64,000 nucleotides of DNA from DATARH01 sp963705325 (GTDB lineage: Bacteria; Pseudomonadota; Alphaproteobacteria; ATCC43930; CGMCC-115725). Location of the stretch: assembly GCA_963705325.1 (NCBI GenBank), contig OY970069.1, positions 4,650,001-4,714,000 of the forward strand. The letters run 5' to 3'. This document shows positions 1 to 7,404 of the stretch, one piece after another (within the stretch, counting starts at the first letter, position 1; each line of letters begins with the position of its first letter). The notes below the pieces were generated by a model. It did not search any database. It was not told the DNA's origin and saw only the letters and a program-made list of their open reading frames with translations. The translations under genes were made by a program, and so were the position numbers.

Positions 1-528
1 CCGGGGGTCGGCGGCGAGCGCCGCTCGGTCGTCGCCGAGGCCAGCGGCAAATATTTTGTCGGCCCGGATAACGGGCTGTTCGATCTGGTGCTGCGGCGCG
101 GTGAGGCGGCGGCGCTGTGGGAGATCGCGTGGCGCCCTGCCCTGTTGTCGGCGAGCTTTCATGGGCGGGATCTGTTCGCCCCGGTCGCGGCGCGGCTGGC
201 GCGCGGCGACAAGCTCACCGAGTTGGCGCAGCCGGCCGACGACCGCGCGGCCGAGCGCGGCTGGCCCGACGACCTCGGCGAGATCGTTTATCTCGACCAT
301 TACGGCAATGCGCTGACTGGGCTGCGCGGGACACAGGTGCCGGCTCAGGCACGGCTTCGCGCCAGCCACCGGAGCATCGCGCCCGCGGCGACCTTCTCCG
401 CCGTGCCACCGGGCGAGGCCTTCTGGTACGTCAACTCCAACGGGTTCGCCGAGATCGCGGTCAATGGCGGCAGCGCCGGCGCGGTTTTGGGGTTGCGGGT
501 CGGGAGCGCGGTGACGATCGAAAACTGA
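1..528 (+). CDS. SAM hydroxide adenosyltransferase / DUF62 family protein (3' part)
   Basis: This is the C-terminal part of a DUF62 protein; the 5' end lies outside the window and frame 1 is open from base 1. The first residues carry the family hallmark PGVGGERR followed by VGPDNGLF, which in the SAM hydrolase/chlorinase/fluorinase superfamily contributes to the S-adenosylmethionine pocket. Further on are FHGRDLFAP and YLDHYGNALTG, also typical of the family, and a C-terminal beta-barrel-like domain ending NGFAEIAVNGGSA. Known members mostly hydrolyse SAM to adenosine and methionine; only a few specialised ones halogenate. Nothing here suggests a halogenase specificity loop, so hydrolase is the default inference. 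The gene stops at 528 and is followed by an intrinsic terminator, so it ends its transcription unit. Confidence 0.85.
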   Translation, partial: PGVGGERRSVVAEASGKYFVGPDNGLFDLVLRRGEAAALWEIAWRPALLSASFHGRDLFAPVAARLARGDKLTELAQPADDRAAERGWPDDLGEIVYLDHYGNALTGLRGTQVPAQARLRASHRSIAPAATFSAVPPGEAFWYVNSNGFAEIAVNGGSAGAVLGLRVGSAVTIEN

Positions 529-588
529 CCGCGACCGGCGCGTTTCGCCTGATAATGCAGAAAAATAGCAGGCGGACGGATTTCGGCG

Positions 589-614
589 CGCCGCTGTCAC
601 CAGCGGCGATTTTT
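589..614 (+). terminator. Rho-independent terminator after the DUF62 gene
   Basis: A perfect 8-bp GC-rich stem (CGCCGCTG at 589-596 and CAGCGGCG at 601-608) with a 4-base loop TCAC is followed directly by A and five T residues. It sits 61 bases after the stop codon of the upstream plus-strand gene, as expected for its terminator. Confidence 0.8.
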
Positions 615-700
615 GTCTCGCGTCGTGACCCAAACTTTTGCAATCACTGGCGTTTCGGCGATCTCTCAAAATCACGAAAGCAGCGAGTTATCAGCCGGAT

Positions 701-744
701 AACAGCGGCGGAAACAGCGAGATGACAGCGACGAACAGCGGCCT
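701..744. repeat. Short tandem repeat, four imperfect 11-bp units
   Basis: Units begin at 701, 712, 723 and 734. Each contains the hexamer ACAGCG with variable flanks. The period of 11 is close to one helical turn, so a protein-binding role is possible but untested. Confidence 0.5.
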
Positions 745-881
745 GTAGCCCTGTGCTCCACCCCCCTCTACCTGTTGTCTGCCGGTTCGCCATGACTGAA
801 CCATGTGGGATGCGGCTAATGGGAGTCAAGAACATAACATGAACATTTTTTCAGAAGCACATGATCATCCGATACCCGGCT

Positions 882-1607
882 TTAGCGCGGACGCTCCAAA
901 TCAATCAGCCACTCGCGCAAGCGCTGATCGAATTGAAGAACGGCCCCCGGCTCGGTTGAGGGATCAGTGGAAGCTGGCTCGGTCTCCGGACTGATCGCTG
1001 TGATGTTTGGCACTGGAAGTTTGGGTTGATCGAACTCGTACCGGATCACCAATGCGGCAAAATGCGGATACGGCGCAACGCTGCAACTCCGCTGCCCACC
1101 TTCACCACCGCAACCGACGCGGACTTCTCCGGCGAGCATTGCGCTCGATGACCGGTACGTGATTTTGTAGTAGCGATTGCTCCGGTGCTGCGGGTCAATC
1201 CTGGTATCGCCACTCATCTCGATCGTTGCATCGACCGGCTGATGCCAAACGGGATCGTACGGCGCCGGAATTGGCAGATCGACCAACGCCGGTTCAAGAT
1301 ACAGCCTAAACCACCCCCGGCCTAACCCACTGCCAATACCCAGAACATATCGAACGTCGGGCCCAAAATAGACGCTCTTCACCTGTATCGGCTGCTTTGG
1401 ACAGATTCCCTCGTTTAGGGGCCAAATAGGCATGCTGCCGTCGAGCCACGTCTTATCGATATGGAGACGGGTCGTCGGCAAGTCGAGCACGACCCGGCAT
1501 TCTCCGGGCTGCGTTTGAGCGGTTGCGGCCTGGCTCGGACCCGTAAGCGCAGCCACGGCAGTGACGACCGCCATCATCATGAGTGACGATAGGACTGTCA
1601 GTTTCAT
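882..1607 (-). CDS. Secreted protein of unknown function, tandem paralogue B
   Basis: The 241-residue protein starts with a clear export signal (MKLTVLSSLMMMAVV, hydrophobic, then an AxA-like site near PSQAATA), so it probably acts in the periplasm or outside. A longer open frame runs upstream to 1793, but the ATG at 1607 overlaps the stop codon of the preceding gene in an ATGA junction and gives a proper signal peptide, so I chose it. It shares with its neighbour four cysteines in matching positions (CRVVLDL, CPKQPIQ, a CGG-to-SC pair near the end), which probably form disulfides. Both also share a near-identical C-terminal segment ending LREWLIDLERP. I do not recognise the family. The two genes are evidently a tandem duplication translated in tandem. 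Confidence 0.7.
   Translation of the reverse strand: MKLTVLSSLMMMAVVTAVAALTGPSQAATAQTQPGECRVVLDLPTTRLHIDKTWLDGSMPIWPLNEGICPKQPIQVKSVYFGPDVRYVLGIGSGLGRGWFRLYLEPALVDLPIPAPYDPVWHQPVDATIEMSGDTRIDPQHRSNRYYKITYRSSSAMLAGEVRVGCGGEGGQRSCSVAPYPHFAALVIRYEFDQPKLPVPNITAISPETEPASTDPSTEPGAVLQFDQRLREWLIDLERPR
889..935. repeat. Direct DNA repeat, copy 1 (3' end of paralogue B)
   Basis: These 47 bases match 1623-1669 with a single mismatch, although the rest of the two genes is much more diverged. The repeat encodes the shared C-terminal segment of both secreted paralogues. This looks like a local gene-conversion tract or a strongly conserved tail. Confidence 0.8.
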
Positions 1608-2347
1608 CGCAGGTCGGAGGGTGGACGCTCCAAATCGATCAGCCACTCGCGCAAGCGCTGATCGAATTGCAGGATGGCGCCGGGTTCTGTCAACGGATCG
1701 GTCGAGACTTCGCTTGGTGCCGGAAACTGGTCCTGGCTGATGTTGTAGTTGACCATCAGTCCGGCAAACGGCGGATAACCCCACCGAGAGCATGAGCGGT
1801 TAGTCGGATCATCGACGCACAAGATCGTCGCGCGCCCTGCGCTCGTCGGATCGGAAGAGAGGTATTGGATATCATAGGTGCGGCCACGGCCCGATTTCTG
1901 CATGGTGATAGTCGCTTCGACGGTCGGGTCGCGAAGCCGATTTAGCGGCGCGGGCCGCGTGCCCGGCTGGTCCTTGTCGGTTACAGCTGCTTGGACGTGC
2001 AAGAGCCAATACGGATAGTGGTTCCGATGGCCCAAGTCGTTGATTTTGAGCACGCCGAGCACGGCGCTGGAGAGCCACAAATTATCGGTCTCGATCGGCT
2101 GCGTCGGGCAGACGTGTGTTTGGCGAAGCGAGAGTACGATGTCGGGCATAGCACCGTACTCGAGCCAGGCAGTGTCCACGACGAGAGCGGTTGTTCGTAG
2201 TTGAAACGTCAGCTGGCAGTCCGGAATCTTGAACCGATTCTCTGTGGGAACGGGTGGCGGTTGCTGCGCGATGGCGATCAAGCTGTATGCCGGAACGGCG
2301 GCGATGGCGAGCGGCAATAGAAATCGATGCTTCAGAGCTGCAATCAT
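1604..2347 (-). CDS. Secreted protein of unknown function, tandem paralogue A
   Basis: This 247-residue protein is the first gene of the two-gene minus-strand unit. It begins with a hydrophobic signal-like stretch (residues about 8-28, FLLPLAIAAVPAYSLIAIAQ) followed by a proline-rich linker. The mature part has cysteines in CQLTFQL, CPTQPIE and the pair CVDDPTNRSC, each aligning with the downstream paralogue. It ends with LQFDQRLREWLIDLERP plus a few residues. The family is not recognised. The stop overlaps the start of the next gene by four bases, so the products are probably made in fixed ratio and may form a heteromer. Conserved Cys spacing suggests a disulfide-stabilised extracytoplasmic fold. 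Confidence 0.7.
   Translation of the reverse strand: MIAALKHRFLLPLAIAAVPAYSLIAIAQQPPPVPTENRFKIPDCQLTFQLRTTALVVDTAWLEYGAMPDIVLSLRQTHVCPTQPIETDNLWLSSAVLGVLKINDLGHRNHYPYWLLHVQAAVTDKDQPGTRPAPLNRLRDPTVEATITMQKSGRGRTYDIQYLSSDPTSAGRATILCVDDPTNRSCSRWGYPPFAGLMVNYNISQDQFPAPSEVSTDPLTEPGAILQFDQRLREWLIDLERPPSDLR
1623..1669. repeat. Direct DNA repeat, copy 2 (3' end of paralogue A)
   Basis: Matches 889-935 at 46 of 47 positions and encodes the same C-terminal protein segment in the adjacent paralogue. Confidence 0.8.
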
Positions 2348-2433
2348 CTCTACCCGCCCATCACCTGACGCCGCACGTGAGTTAACACCCGCCGGTTGAT
2401 GTCAAGTTACTGTCGCGGGCGCGGAGACAAAGA

Positions 2434-2466
2434 TGTGGATGCCCGGAACAAGTCCGGGCACGGGGA
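2434..2466. repeat. REP-like palindrome, type A, intact copy
   Basis: The core is a perfect 8-bp stem, TGCCCGGA at 2440-2447 and TCCGGGCA at 2453-2460, around the loop ACAAG. It is flanked by GTGGA and CGGGGAT. It lies 29 bases downstream of the frameshifted hydrolase gene, between two minus-strand units, where such an element can stabilise mRNA ends or help termination. A related copy lies at 11983-12013. Confidence 0.7.
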
Positions 2467-2494
2467 TACGGGCTGGGCCGGCCTAGGGACTTAG

Positions 2495-3341
2495 CTAGCT
2501 CGTCGCGTATTCGGTGATGATGCGGTTGAAGGCGTCGGCCGCCTCGAACTGGACCCAATGGCCAGCGCCGGGGACGATGGTGAAGCGGGCGGCGGGCTGG
2601 ACGCCCTGGAGCAGGCGGCGGCGGTCCTCGACATGCGGGTAGGCGGTGGCGTCGCGCTCGCCCCAGATGCCGTCGAGCCGCGCCTTGATTTTGGGCAGCG
2701 CCTCGATCAGCGCGCCGGAGCGCGAGAAACGCCGGCTGCGCATGCGGGCGCGGGCGTGGTTGGTCTTTTGCAAATAGAGCGCCAGCTCGTCGATCTTGGC
2801 CGGGTCGTGGATCATCAGCTGGTTGAGGTTGTAGCGATGGGTGGCGAATTCCTCTTCCTCGCCGGCGTCGGGTTTGACCCGTTCGAGCGGGGTCGGCTGG
2901 CGTTCGAGGCCCATCCCGTTCGAGCCGACGACGGTGAACGCCTTGAGGCGGTCGCCGAGCTGCGCGGCGACGACCCCGCCGATGACGCCACCAAACGAGA
3001 ACCCGGCGAGATGCGGCGCGACGCCCTTGGGCAGGACGATATCGAGCCCGGCGACGACGATCGCGGCGAGGCCGTCGGCGGTCCACGGCTCCGGCGGGGT
3101 CGCGGAACTCGCCGAGCCCCGGCATGTCGCAGGCAATGACCGTGAAGCGGCGCGACAGCGGGATGACGTTGCGCACCCAATGGCTCCACGAGCCGTAGCC
3201 GCCATGCAGCAGCACCAGCGGCGGGCCGCTGCCCCAGATGCGCCAGACCAGCGCGCCGTCGCCACACGGGGTTTCGATGCGCTGCGCCTCGGCGGCAACG
3301 CCCTCGACATAGGCTACGGTCTTTTCGCTGATGAACGCCAC
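2495..3341 (-). pseudogene. Alpha/beta hydrolase, interrupted by one frameshift
   Basis: The reading begins with GTG at 3341, preceded by an AGAGG ribosome binding site, and encodes a normal alpha/beta hydrolase start with the oxyanion motif HGGYGSWSHW and the DMPGLGE segment. Near 3105-3107 the protein frame changes. The continuation in the next frame (TPPEPWTADGLA) carries the nucleophile elbow GFSFGG, the acid in IWGERDA and the histidine in GAGHWVQFE, and ends at 2495. Removing one base from the TT pair (plus-strand AA at 3106-3107) restores GLGESATPPEP, the usual sequence at this point. All catalytic residues are intact, so this is either a very young pseudogene or a sequencing error. 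The gene is last in the catabolic cluster; its substrate is unknown. Confidence 0.8.
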
Positions 3342-3426
3342 GATCCGCCTCTTTTTTTTGCCGGAACGCTGATAGCCGGTTTTGCGGCGAGCGACTAGGT
3401 TTTAGACGGCGGCGGGCGGCTTGATC

Positions 3427-4878
3427 TTAGCCTTGACCGAACTCGGTCGGCGTGCTGGCGGCCTTGACGAGGGCGGCCGTAAGGGCCGGGGCGGGCCATG
3501 CCGCGGCGGTGGCCTGCTCGTAGGCGTGGCAGGCCTGCAGCACGCCGAGATCGTCGTAGAGCGGGCCGGTGACCATCAGCCCGATCGGCAGCCCGCCGGC
3601 CATCCCGCAGGGGATCGAGGCCGACGGGTTGCGGGTCAGGTTGAAGGCCCAGGTGTAGGTCAGCCAGTCGCGGTAGTTGGCTGGGTCGGGCTGGCCGTCG
3701 CCGCGCGGCTCGGCATAGGCGGCGGTGATCGGCATGGTCGGCGACAACAGGATGTCGTAGCGGTCGAAAAACTGACGCAACTGCGCGCCGAGCACGGCGC
3801 GCCTGCCGAGCGCCTCGACGAGCTGCTCCTGGGTCACCGCCTCGCCGCTACGGCAGGTGGCGACGAGGCCCGGGTCCATCACCGCGATCTTCTCCGGCGT
3901 CATCGAGCGATAGAGCGCCCAGAACCCGCCGAGCGCCAGGGTCTGGAAGATCGGCAGCGGCGACTCGGTGAACGGGTCGGCCAGCTCGACGATGGCGCCG
4001 AGCTCGGCGAAGACCTTGCCAGCGGCCTCGACCGCCGCACGGACCGCCGGCGCCGGCTCGGCGTAGCCGAGGGTCGGCGACAGCGCGACGCGCTTACCCT
4101 TCAGCGATCCCTCGCGCACGCGGTCAAAATACGAGACGCCATCGGCCGGGAGGCTGTACCAATCGCGCGAGTCCGGCCCCTTCATCGCATCGAGCATCAG
4201 CGCGGCGTCGGCGACGGTCCGGGTCATCGGGCCGACATGCGCGACATCGCCAAACGCCGAAGGCGGGTACACCGCGACCCGGCCGAAGGTCGGCTTATGC
4301 CCGAAAATGCCGCTGAACGAGGCCGGGATGCGGATCGAGCCGCCGGCATCGGTGCCGACCGCGAGGGGGCAGATGCCGGCGAGCACGGCGGCAGCGCTAC
4401 CGCCGCTGCTGCCGCCCGGGCTGCGCTCGAGGTTCCACGGGTTGCGGGTGACGCCGGTGAGCGGCGAGTCGGTAGTCGGCTTCCAGCCGAATTCCGGCGT
4501 CGTGGTCTTGCCGATGAAAACCGGGTTTTGCGCGCGCAGCCGCGCGGTCGCCGGGGCATCCTCATGCCAGCGCTGGTTGGGGTCGATGGTCTTCGAGCCG
4601 ACCAGCCGCGGCCAGCCGCGGGTGAGCTGGGTGTCCTTGATCGCGACCGGAATGCCGTCGAGAAGGCCCTGCGGCGCGCCCTTTGCCCAACGCGCCTCCG
4701 ACGCGCGCGCCGCAGCGAGCGCGCTGTCGGGGTCGTAGAGGACAAAGGCGTTGAGCGCGGCCTCGTAGGTTTCGAGCCGGCGGATCGTCTCCTCGACCAC
4801 CGCGACCGGGGAGAGCGTCTTGGCGCGGTAGCGGGCGAGCAACTCGGTGGCAGGGAGAAAGGCAAGATCGGCGGGCAT
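3427..4878 (-). CDS. Amidase signature family hydrolase
   Basis: The 483-residue protein is a complete amidase-signature enzyme. It shows the Ser-cisSer-Lys triad: Lys81 in GIPVAIKD, Ser157 in the SPGGSSGGS loop and the nucleophile Ser181 in GTDAGGSIRIPAS. An open frame extends upstream into the next gene, but the ATG at 4878 follows a good GGAGG site at the right distance and matches the usual family start. It would hydrolyse an amide to a carboxylate and ammonia in the cytoplasm. It is not expected to be GatA: no gatB or gatC is nearby, and it sits directly behind a hydroxyacid dehydrogenase with an 11-base gap in a catabolic gene set. The real substrate cannot be read from the sequence. 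Confidence 0.88.
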   Translation of the reverse strand: MPADLAFLPATELLARYRAKTLSPVAVVEETIRRLETYEAALNAFVLYDPDSALAAARASEARWAKGAPQGLLDGIPVAIKDTQLTRGWPRLVGSKTIDPNQRWHEDAPATARLRAQNPVFIGKTTTPEFGWKPTTDSPLTGVTRNPWNLERSPGGSSGGSAAAVLAGICPLAVGTDAGGSIRIPASFSGIFGHKPTFGRVAVYPPSAFGDVAHVGPMTRTVADAALMLDAMKGPDSRDWYSLPADGVSYFDRVREGSLKGKRVALSPTLGYAEPAPAVRAAVEAAGKVFAELGAIVELADPFTESPLPIFQTLALGGFWALYRSMTPEKIAVMDPGLVATCRSGEAVTQEQLVEALGRRAVLGAQLRQFFDRYDILLSPTMPITAAYAEPRGDGQPDPANYRDWLTYTWAFNLTRNPSASIPCGMAGGLPIGLMVTGPLYDDLGVLQACHAYEQATAAAWPAPALTAALVKAASTPTEFGQG

Positions 4879-4889
4879 GGTGGCCTCCG

Positions 4890-5873
4890 TCAGGTGCGCA
4901 GCACCACGTTCTGCAGCGGCTCGCCGCGCACATAGCGGTCGAGATTGCCGGCGACGCTGGTGAAGCGGCGATCGCGCGCGCCATCGGTCGCGCTCGAACA
5001 ATGCGGCGTGAGGATCACGTTGGGCAATTCGTGAAACGGCAGGCGCGAGCCGTGGCGATTGGTCTCAGCGGCGGTCGGGTATTGCCACCACACGTCGATC
5101 GCCGCGCCGCCGATCTTGTTGTCCTTGAGCGCGGCGTAGACAGCCTCCTCATCGAGGATCCCGGCACGGCCGATATTGATGAGGAACGCCGTCGGCTTCA
5201 TCAGCGCGAGCCGGCCGGCATCGATCAGCCGGGCGGTCTCCGGGCCCAGTCCGGTGGCAATGACCACGATGTCGCAAAGCGGGAGCACGCGGTCGAGTTC
5301 GGCGAGCGGGTAGATCTCTGACGCCTCGCCCTTGTCGGCGACCGGACTGCGGTTGACGCCGAGCACGCGGCAATTGAAGCCGGCCGCGCGCTTGGCGACC
5401 TCGCGGCCGATCTTGCCGTAGCCGACGATGCCGATGGTCTTGTTCATGATCTCGCCGTGGGTCGGGCCGCCGCCGGCGCCGCCGCCCGTCGACCAGACCC
5501 CGCCGCGAAACGCCGTCGCGATGTCGATGAGGCGATGCTGCCAGGCGAGCATGGTCATGATGCAATACTCGGCGATGGCCTGCTCGTGGCCGGCGACATT
5601 GCAGACAGTGACGCCGTGCGGCAAAGACGGCACGTCGATCAAGTCGATGCCGGCGGCAACGGACTGCAACAGCTTGATACGCGGCGCCGGCGGAAAGTCC
5701 TTCTTCCAGATGTGACTGACGACGATCTCGGCGTCGGCCAGAGCGGGAATCAGGCGCTGCGAGTCATCGATATCGAACAGCACCGAATGGTCGAGCTTTT
5801 CGGTGGTCTTGGCGAGGATCGCTTCCCACACCCCCGGGCGCGCGCCGAAATTCCCCAGAAACACGGTTTTCAT
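4890..5873 (-). CDS. D-2-hydroxyacid dehydrogenase family protein (paralogue 2)
   Basis: This 327-residue protein has the two-domain architecture of NAD(P)-dependent D-2-hydroxyacid dehydrogenases. The dinucleotide loop GYGKIG is at 151-156, the substrate arginine in NIGRAG (Arg236) and the catalytic histidine in LTPHCSS (His291). The catalytic glutamate usually found in DVFxxEP is not there: the segment reads DVWWQYP (260-266), with Tyr at the Glu position. Its closest relative in the window is the gene at 6427-7404, with the same substitution, so the pair arose by duplication. The two are separated by a low-GC hypothetical gene. It probably reduces a 2-keto acid or oxidises a 2-hydroxy acid, but specificity is open. 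Confidence 0.85.
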   Translation of the reverse strand: MKTVFLGNFGARPGVWEAILAKTTEKLDHSVLFDIDDSQRLIPALADAEIVVSHIWKKDFPPAPRIKLLQSVAAGIDLIDVPSLPHGVTVCNVAGHEQAIAEYCIMTMLAWQHRLIDIATAFRGGVWSTGGGAGGGPTHGEIMNKTIGIVGYGKIGREVAKRAAGFNCRVLGVNRSPVADKGEASEIYPLAELDRVLPLCDIVVIATGLGPETARLIDAGRLALMKPTAFLINIGRAGILDEEAVYAALKDNKIGGAAIDVWWQYPTAAETNRHGSRLPFHELPNVILTPHCSSATDGARDRRFTSVAGNLDRYVRGEPLQNVVLRT

Positions 5874-5928
5874 GTGCTTGCTTCCCTACCCTTCAGACAG
5901 AGATGGCGATGGTCTGCGACTACCTATT

Positions 5929-6351
5929 TTAGGGCTGTTCAGGTCGCTGCAAAGAAAGTGAATAAAGCACGATCCCAGCGCCTTCACCCATTATTTGCAA
6001 TAGATTATATCCAGCCTCGCCCGCCAGAATCTGGACCTGAATAGCGTCTACGACGCTATTTTGGTTTTCCATCACCCACACAAAGGCCACAACGCCCTGA
6101 TATCGATCCATACCAACAACTTGGCGCTCGGTCAGACTAGTATCCTGGCTGAATACGTCGCCCTTGAGCCAAGACAGAGAGCAATCATCGTAATTCATGA
6201 CGATGGAAACTTTGACGACTTCCAGATCGAGAACAACGCCCTCAAGACACAAGGCGGAATCCGCACGACCGAAAAGGCGAATGCGTTTAATCGTGTGGCT
6301 CGCTATTTCATAGATATCAAAATCAGGTTCAGTGGCCACAAAAAGCTCCAT
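5929..6351 (-). CDS. Hypothetical protein, low-GC, between two dehydrogenase paralogues
   Basis: This open frame encodes about 140 residues of acidic, protein-like sequence (MELFVATEPDFDIYEI at the start, VMENQNSVVDAIQVQI further on). There is no signal peptide, membrane span or known motif that I can recognise. The ATG at 6351 is preceded by a TTG codon; neither has a strong ribosome binding site. Base composition is clearly lower in GC than both neighbours. Together with its position between duplicated dehydrogenases, this suggests an insertion into the cluster. An opposite-strand frame (6061-6414) exists, but its translation is rich in His, Cys and Asn and less convincing. Function unknown. 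Confidence 0.5.
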   Translation of the reverse strand: MELFVATEPDFDIYEIASHTIKRIRLFGRADSALCLEGVVLDLEVVKVSIVMNYDDCSLSWLKGDVFSQDTSLTERQVVGMDRYQGVVAFVWVMENQNSVVDAIQVQILAGEAGYNLLQIMGEGAGIVLYSLSLQRPEQP

Positions 6352-6426
6352 CAATATTTTTGTCCGAGTTGTCCTGCTTGTTTCCCCGCGGCTTCGGCAA
6401 GACGGTTATGGTGACGGCGTCCACCA

Positions 6427-7404
6427 TCACGCCATCGTCACCAGGTTGATGAGGCTGTCGCCCCGGGTGAAACGGGCGATGTTGTCGGCGATTTCATTCC
6501 AGCGGCGGCGCACCATGCCGGCGGTCCAGCCGGAATTGTGCGGGGTGACGATGGTGTTCGGCAGCTCATGGAACGGATGCCGCGAGCCGCGCCGCGCCGG
6601 GTCGCTCTGGCTCGGGTATTGCCACCAGACGTCGATCGCCGCGCCGCCGAGCTTGTTCCTGGAGAGGGCGGCAAAGAGCGCGTCCTCGTCGATCACCTGG
6701 CCGCGGGCGATATTGATGAGGAACGCGGTCGGCTTCATCAGCGCGAGACGCTGCGCGGTGATGAGGCCGGTCGTTTCGGGGCCGAGCGCGGTGCAGATCG
6801 CCACCGTGTCGCAAAGTGGCAGCATCGCATCCAGGTCGGCCAGAGGATAAATTCGCTCGACCTCGGGATCGACGTCACGCGGGCTGCGGTTGGCGGCAAG
6901 GATGCGGCAGCCGAACGGGGCGGCTCGGCGCGCCACCTCACGGCCGACCCGGCCGTAGCCGACGATGCCGAGCGTCGTCCCACGCACCTCATCGTGCGGC
7001 TTGCCGCTCTGCACCCAGCTGGTCGCCCACGAACCGCGCTCGCGGAACTCGCCAGCGATCTGGAAGAAACGGTGATGCAAGGCGAGCATCGCCATCACGA
7101 CGTATTCGGCGATCGCGGTTTCGTGGCCGAACGAGTTGCACACCGCGCAACCCGTCGGCAGCGCGGCGAGTTCGAACAGCTCGGTCCCGGTCGCGACCGA
7201 CTGCACCAGCCGCAGCTTCGGCGCTGGCGGGTAGTCCGCCCGCCAGTGGTTGCTGACCAGGATGTCGATGTCGGGCGCGATCTCGGCGAGACGCGTGCGG
7301 TCGATCGGTTCGCCTATGACGGTGCACTCCAGGCCCGCCGGCAGCTCGTCCTCGATGCCGGCATAGGTGTCGGCGGCGACCCCGCCGAGGAACAGCGCCT
7401 TCAT
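6427..7404 (-). CDS. D-2-hydroxyacid dehydrogenase family protein (paralogue 1)
   Basis: The 325-residue protein carries the NAD-binding loop GYGRVG (149-154), the substrate-binding arginine in NIARGQVID (Arg234) and the catalytic histidine in VTPHNSG (His289). As in its paralogue at 4890-5873, the region that normally reads DVFxxEP is DVWWQYP (258-264), so the usual catalytic glutamate is replaced by tyrosine. The start codon overlaps the stop of the upstream enolase-superfamily gene in an ATGA junction, indicating translational coupling and a shared pathway. A plausible scheme is dehydration of a sugar acid to a 2-keto acid by the enolase-type enzyme followed by reduction here, but this is inference only. 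Confidence 0.87.
   Translation of the reverse strand: MKALFLGGVAADTYAGIEDELPAGLECTVIGEPIDRTRLAEIAPDIDILVSNHWRADYPPAPKLRLVQSVATGTELFELAALPTGCAVCNSFGHETAIAEYVVMAMLALHHRFFQIAGEFRERGSWATSWVQSGKPHDEVRGTTLGIVGYGRVGREVARRAAPFGCRILAANRSPRDVDPEVERIYPLADLDAMLPLCDTVAICTALGPETTGLITAQRLALMKPTAFLINIARGQVIDEDALFAALSRNKLGGAAIDVWWQYPSQSDPARRGSRHPFHELPNTIVTPHNSGWTAGMVRRRWNEIADNIARFTRGDSLINLVTMA

Larger units (their letters stand above)
529..881. other. Intergenic region with terminator and an 11-bp-period microrepeat
   Basis: This gap separates the plus-strand DUF62 gene from the minus-strand secreted paralogues, so the flanking genes are convergent. It holds the terminator at 589-614 and a short tandem array at 701-744. 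The array has four imperfect 11-base units, each containing ACAGCG. I see no credible coding sequence; short open frames on either strand lack protein-like composition and ribosome binding sites. Confidence 0.6.

Noticed and set aside
644..835. Small minus-strand open frame between the DUF62 and secreted genes
   Set aside because: Basic, low-quality composition and no ribosome binding site; it covers the microrepeat.
3421..4935. 504-codon plus-strand open frame
   Set aside because: It is antisense to the amidase gene; the composition is that of a GC-rich shadow frame (Arg, Gly, Ala) with no motif.
6061..6414. Plus-strand open frame over the low-GC hypothetical gene
   Set aside because: The minus-strand frame has better protein-like composition and fits the direction of the cluster.
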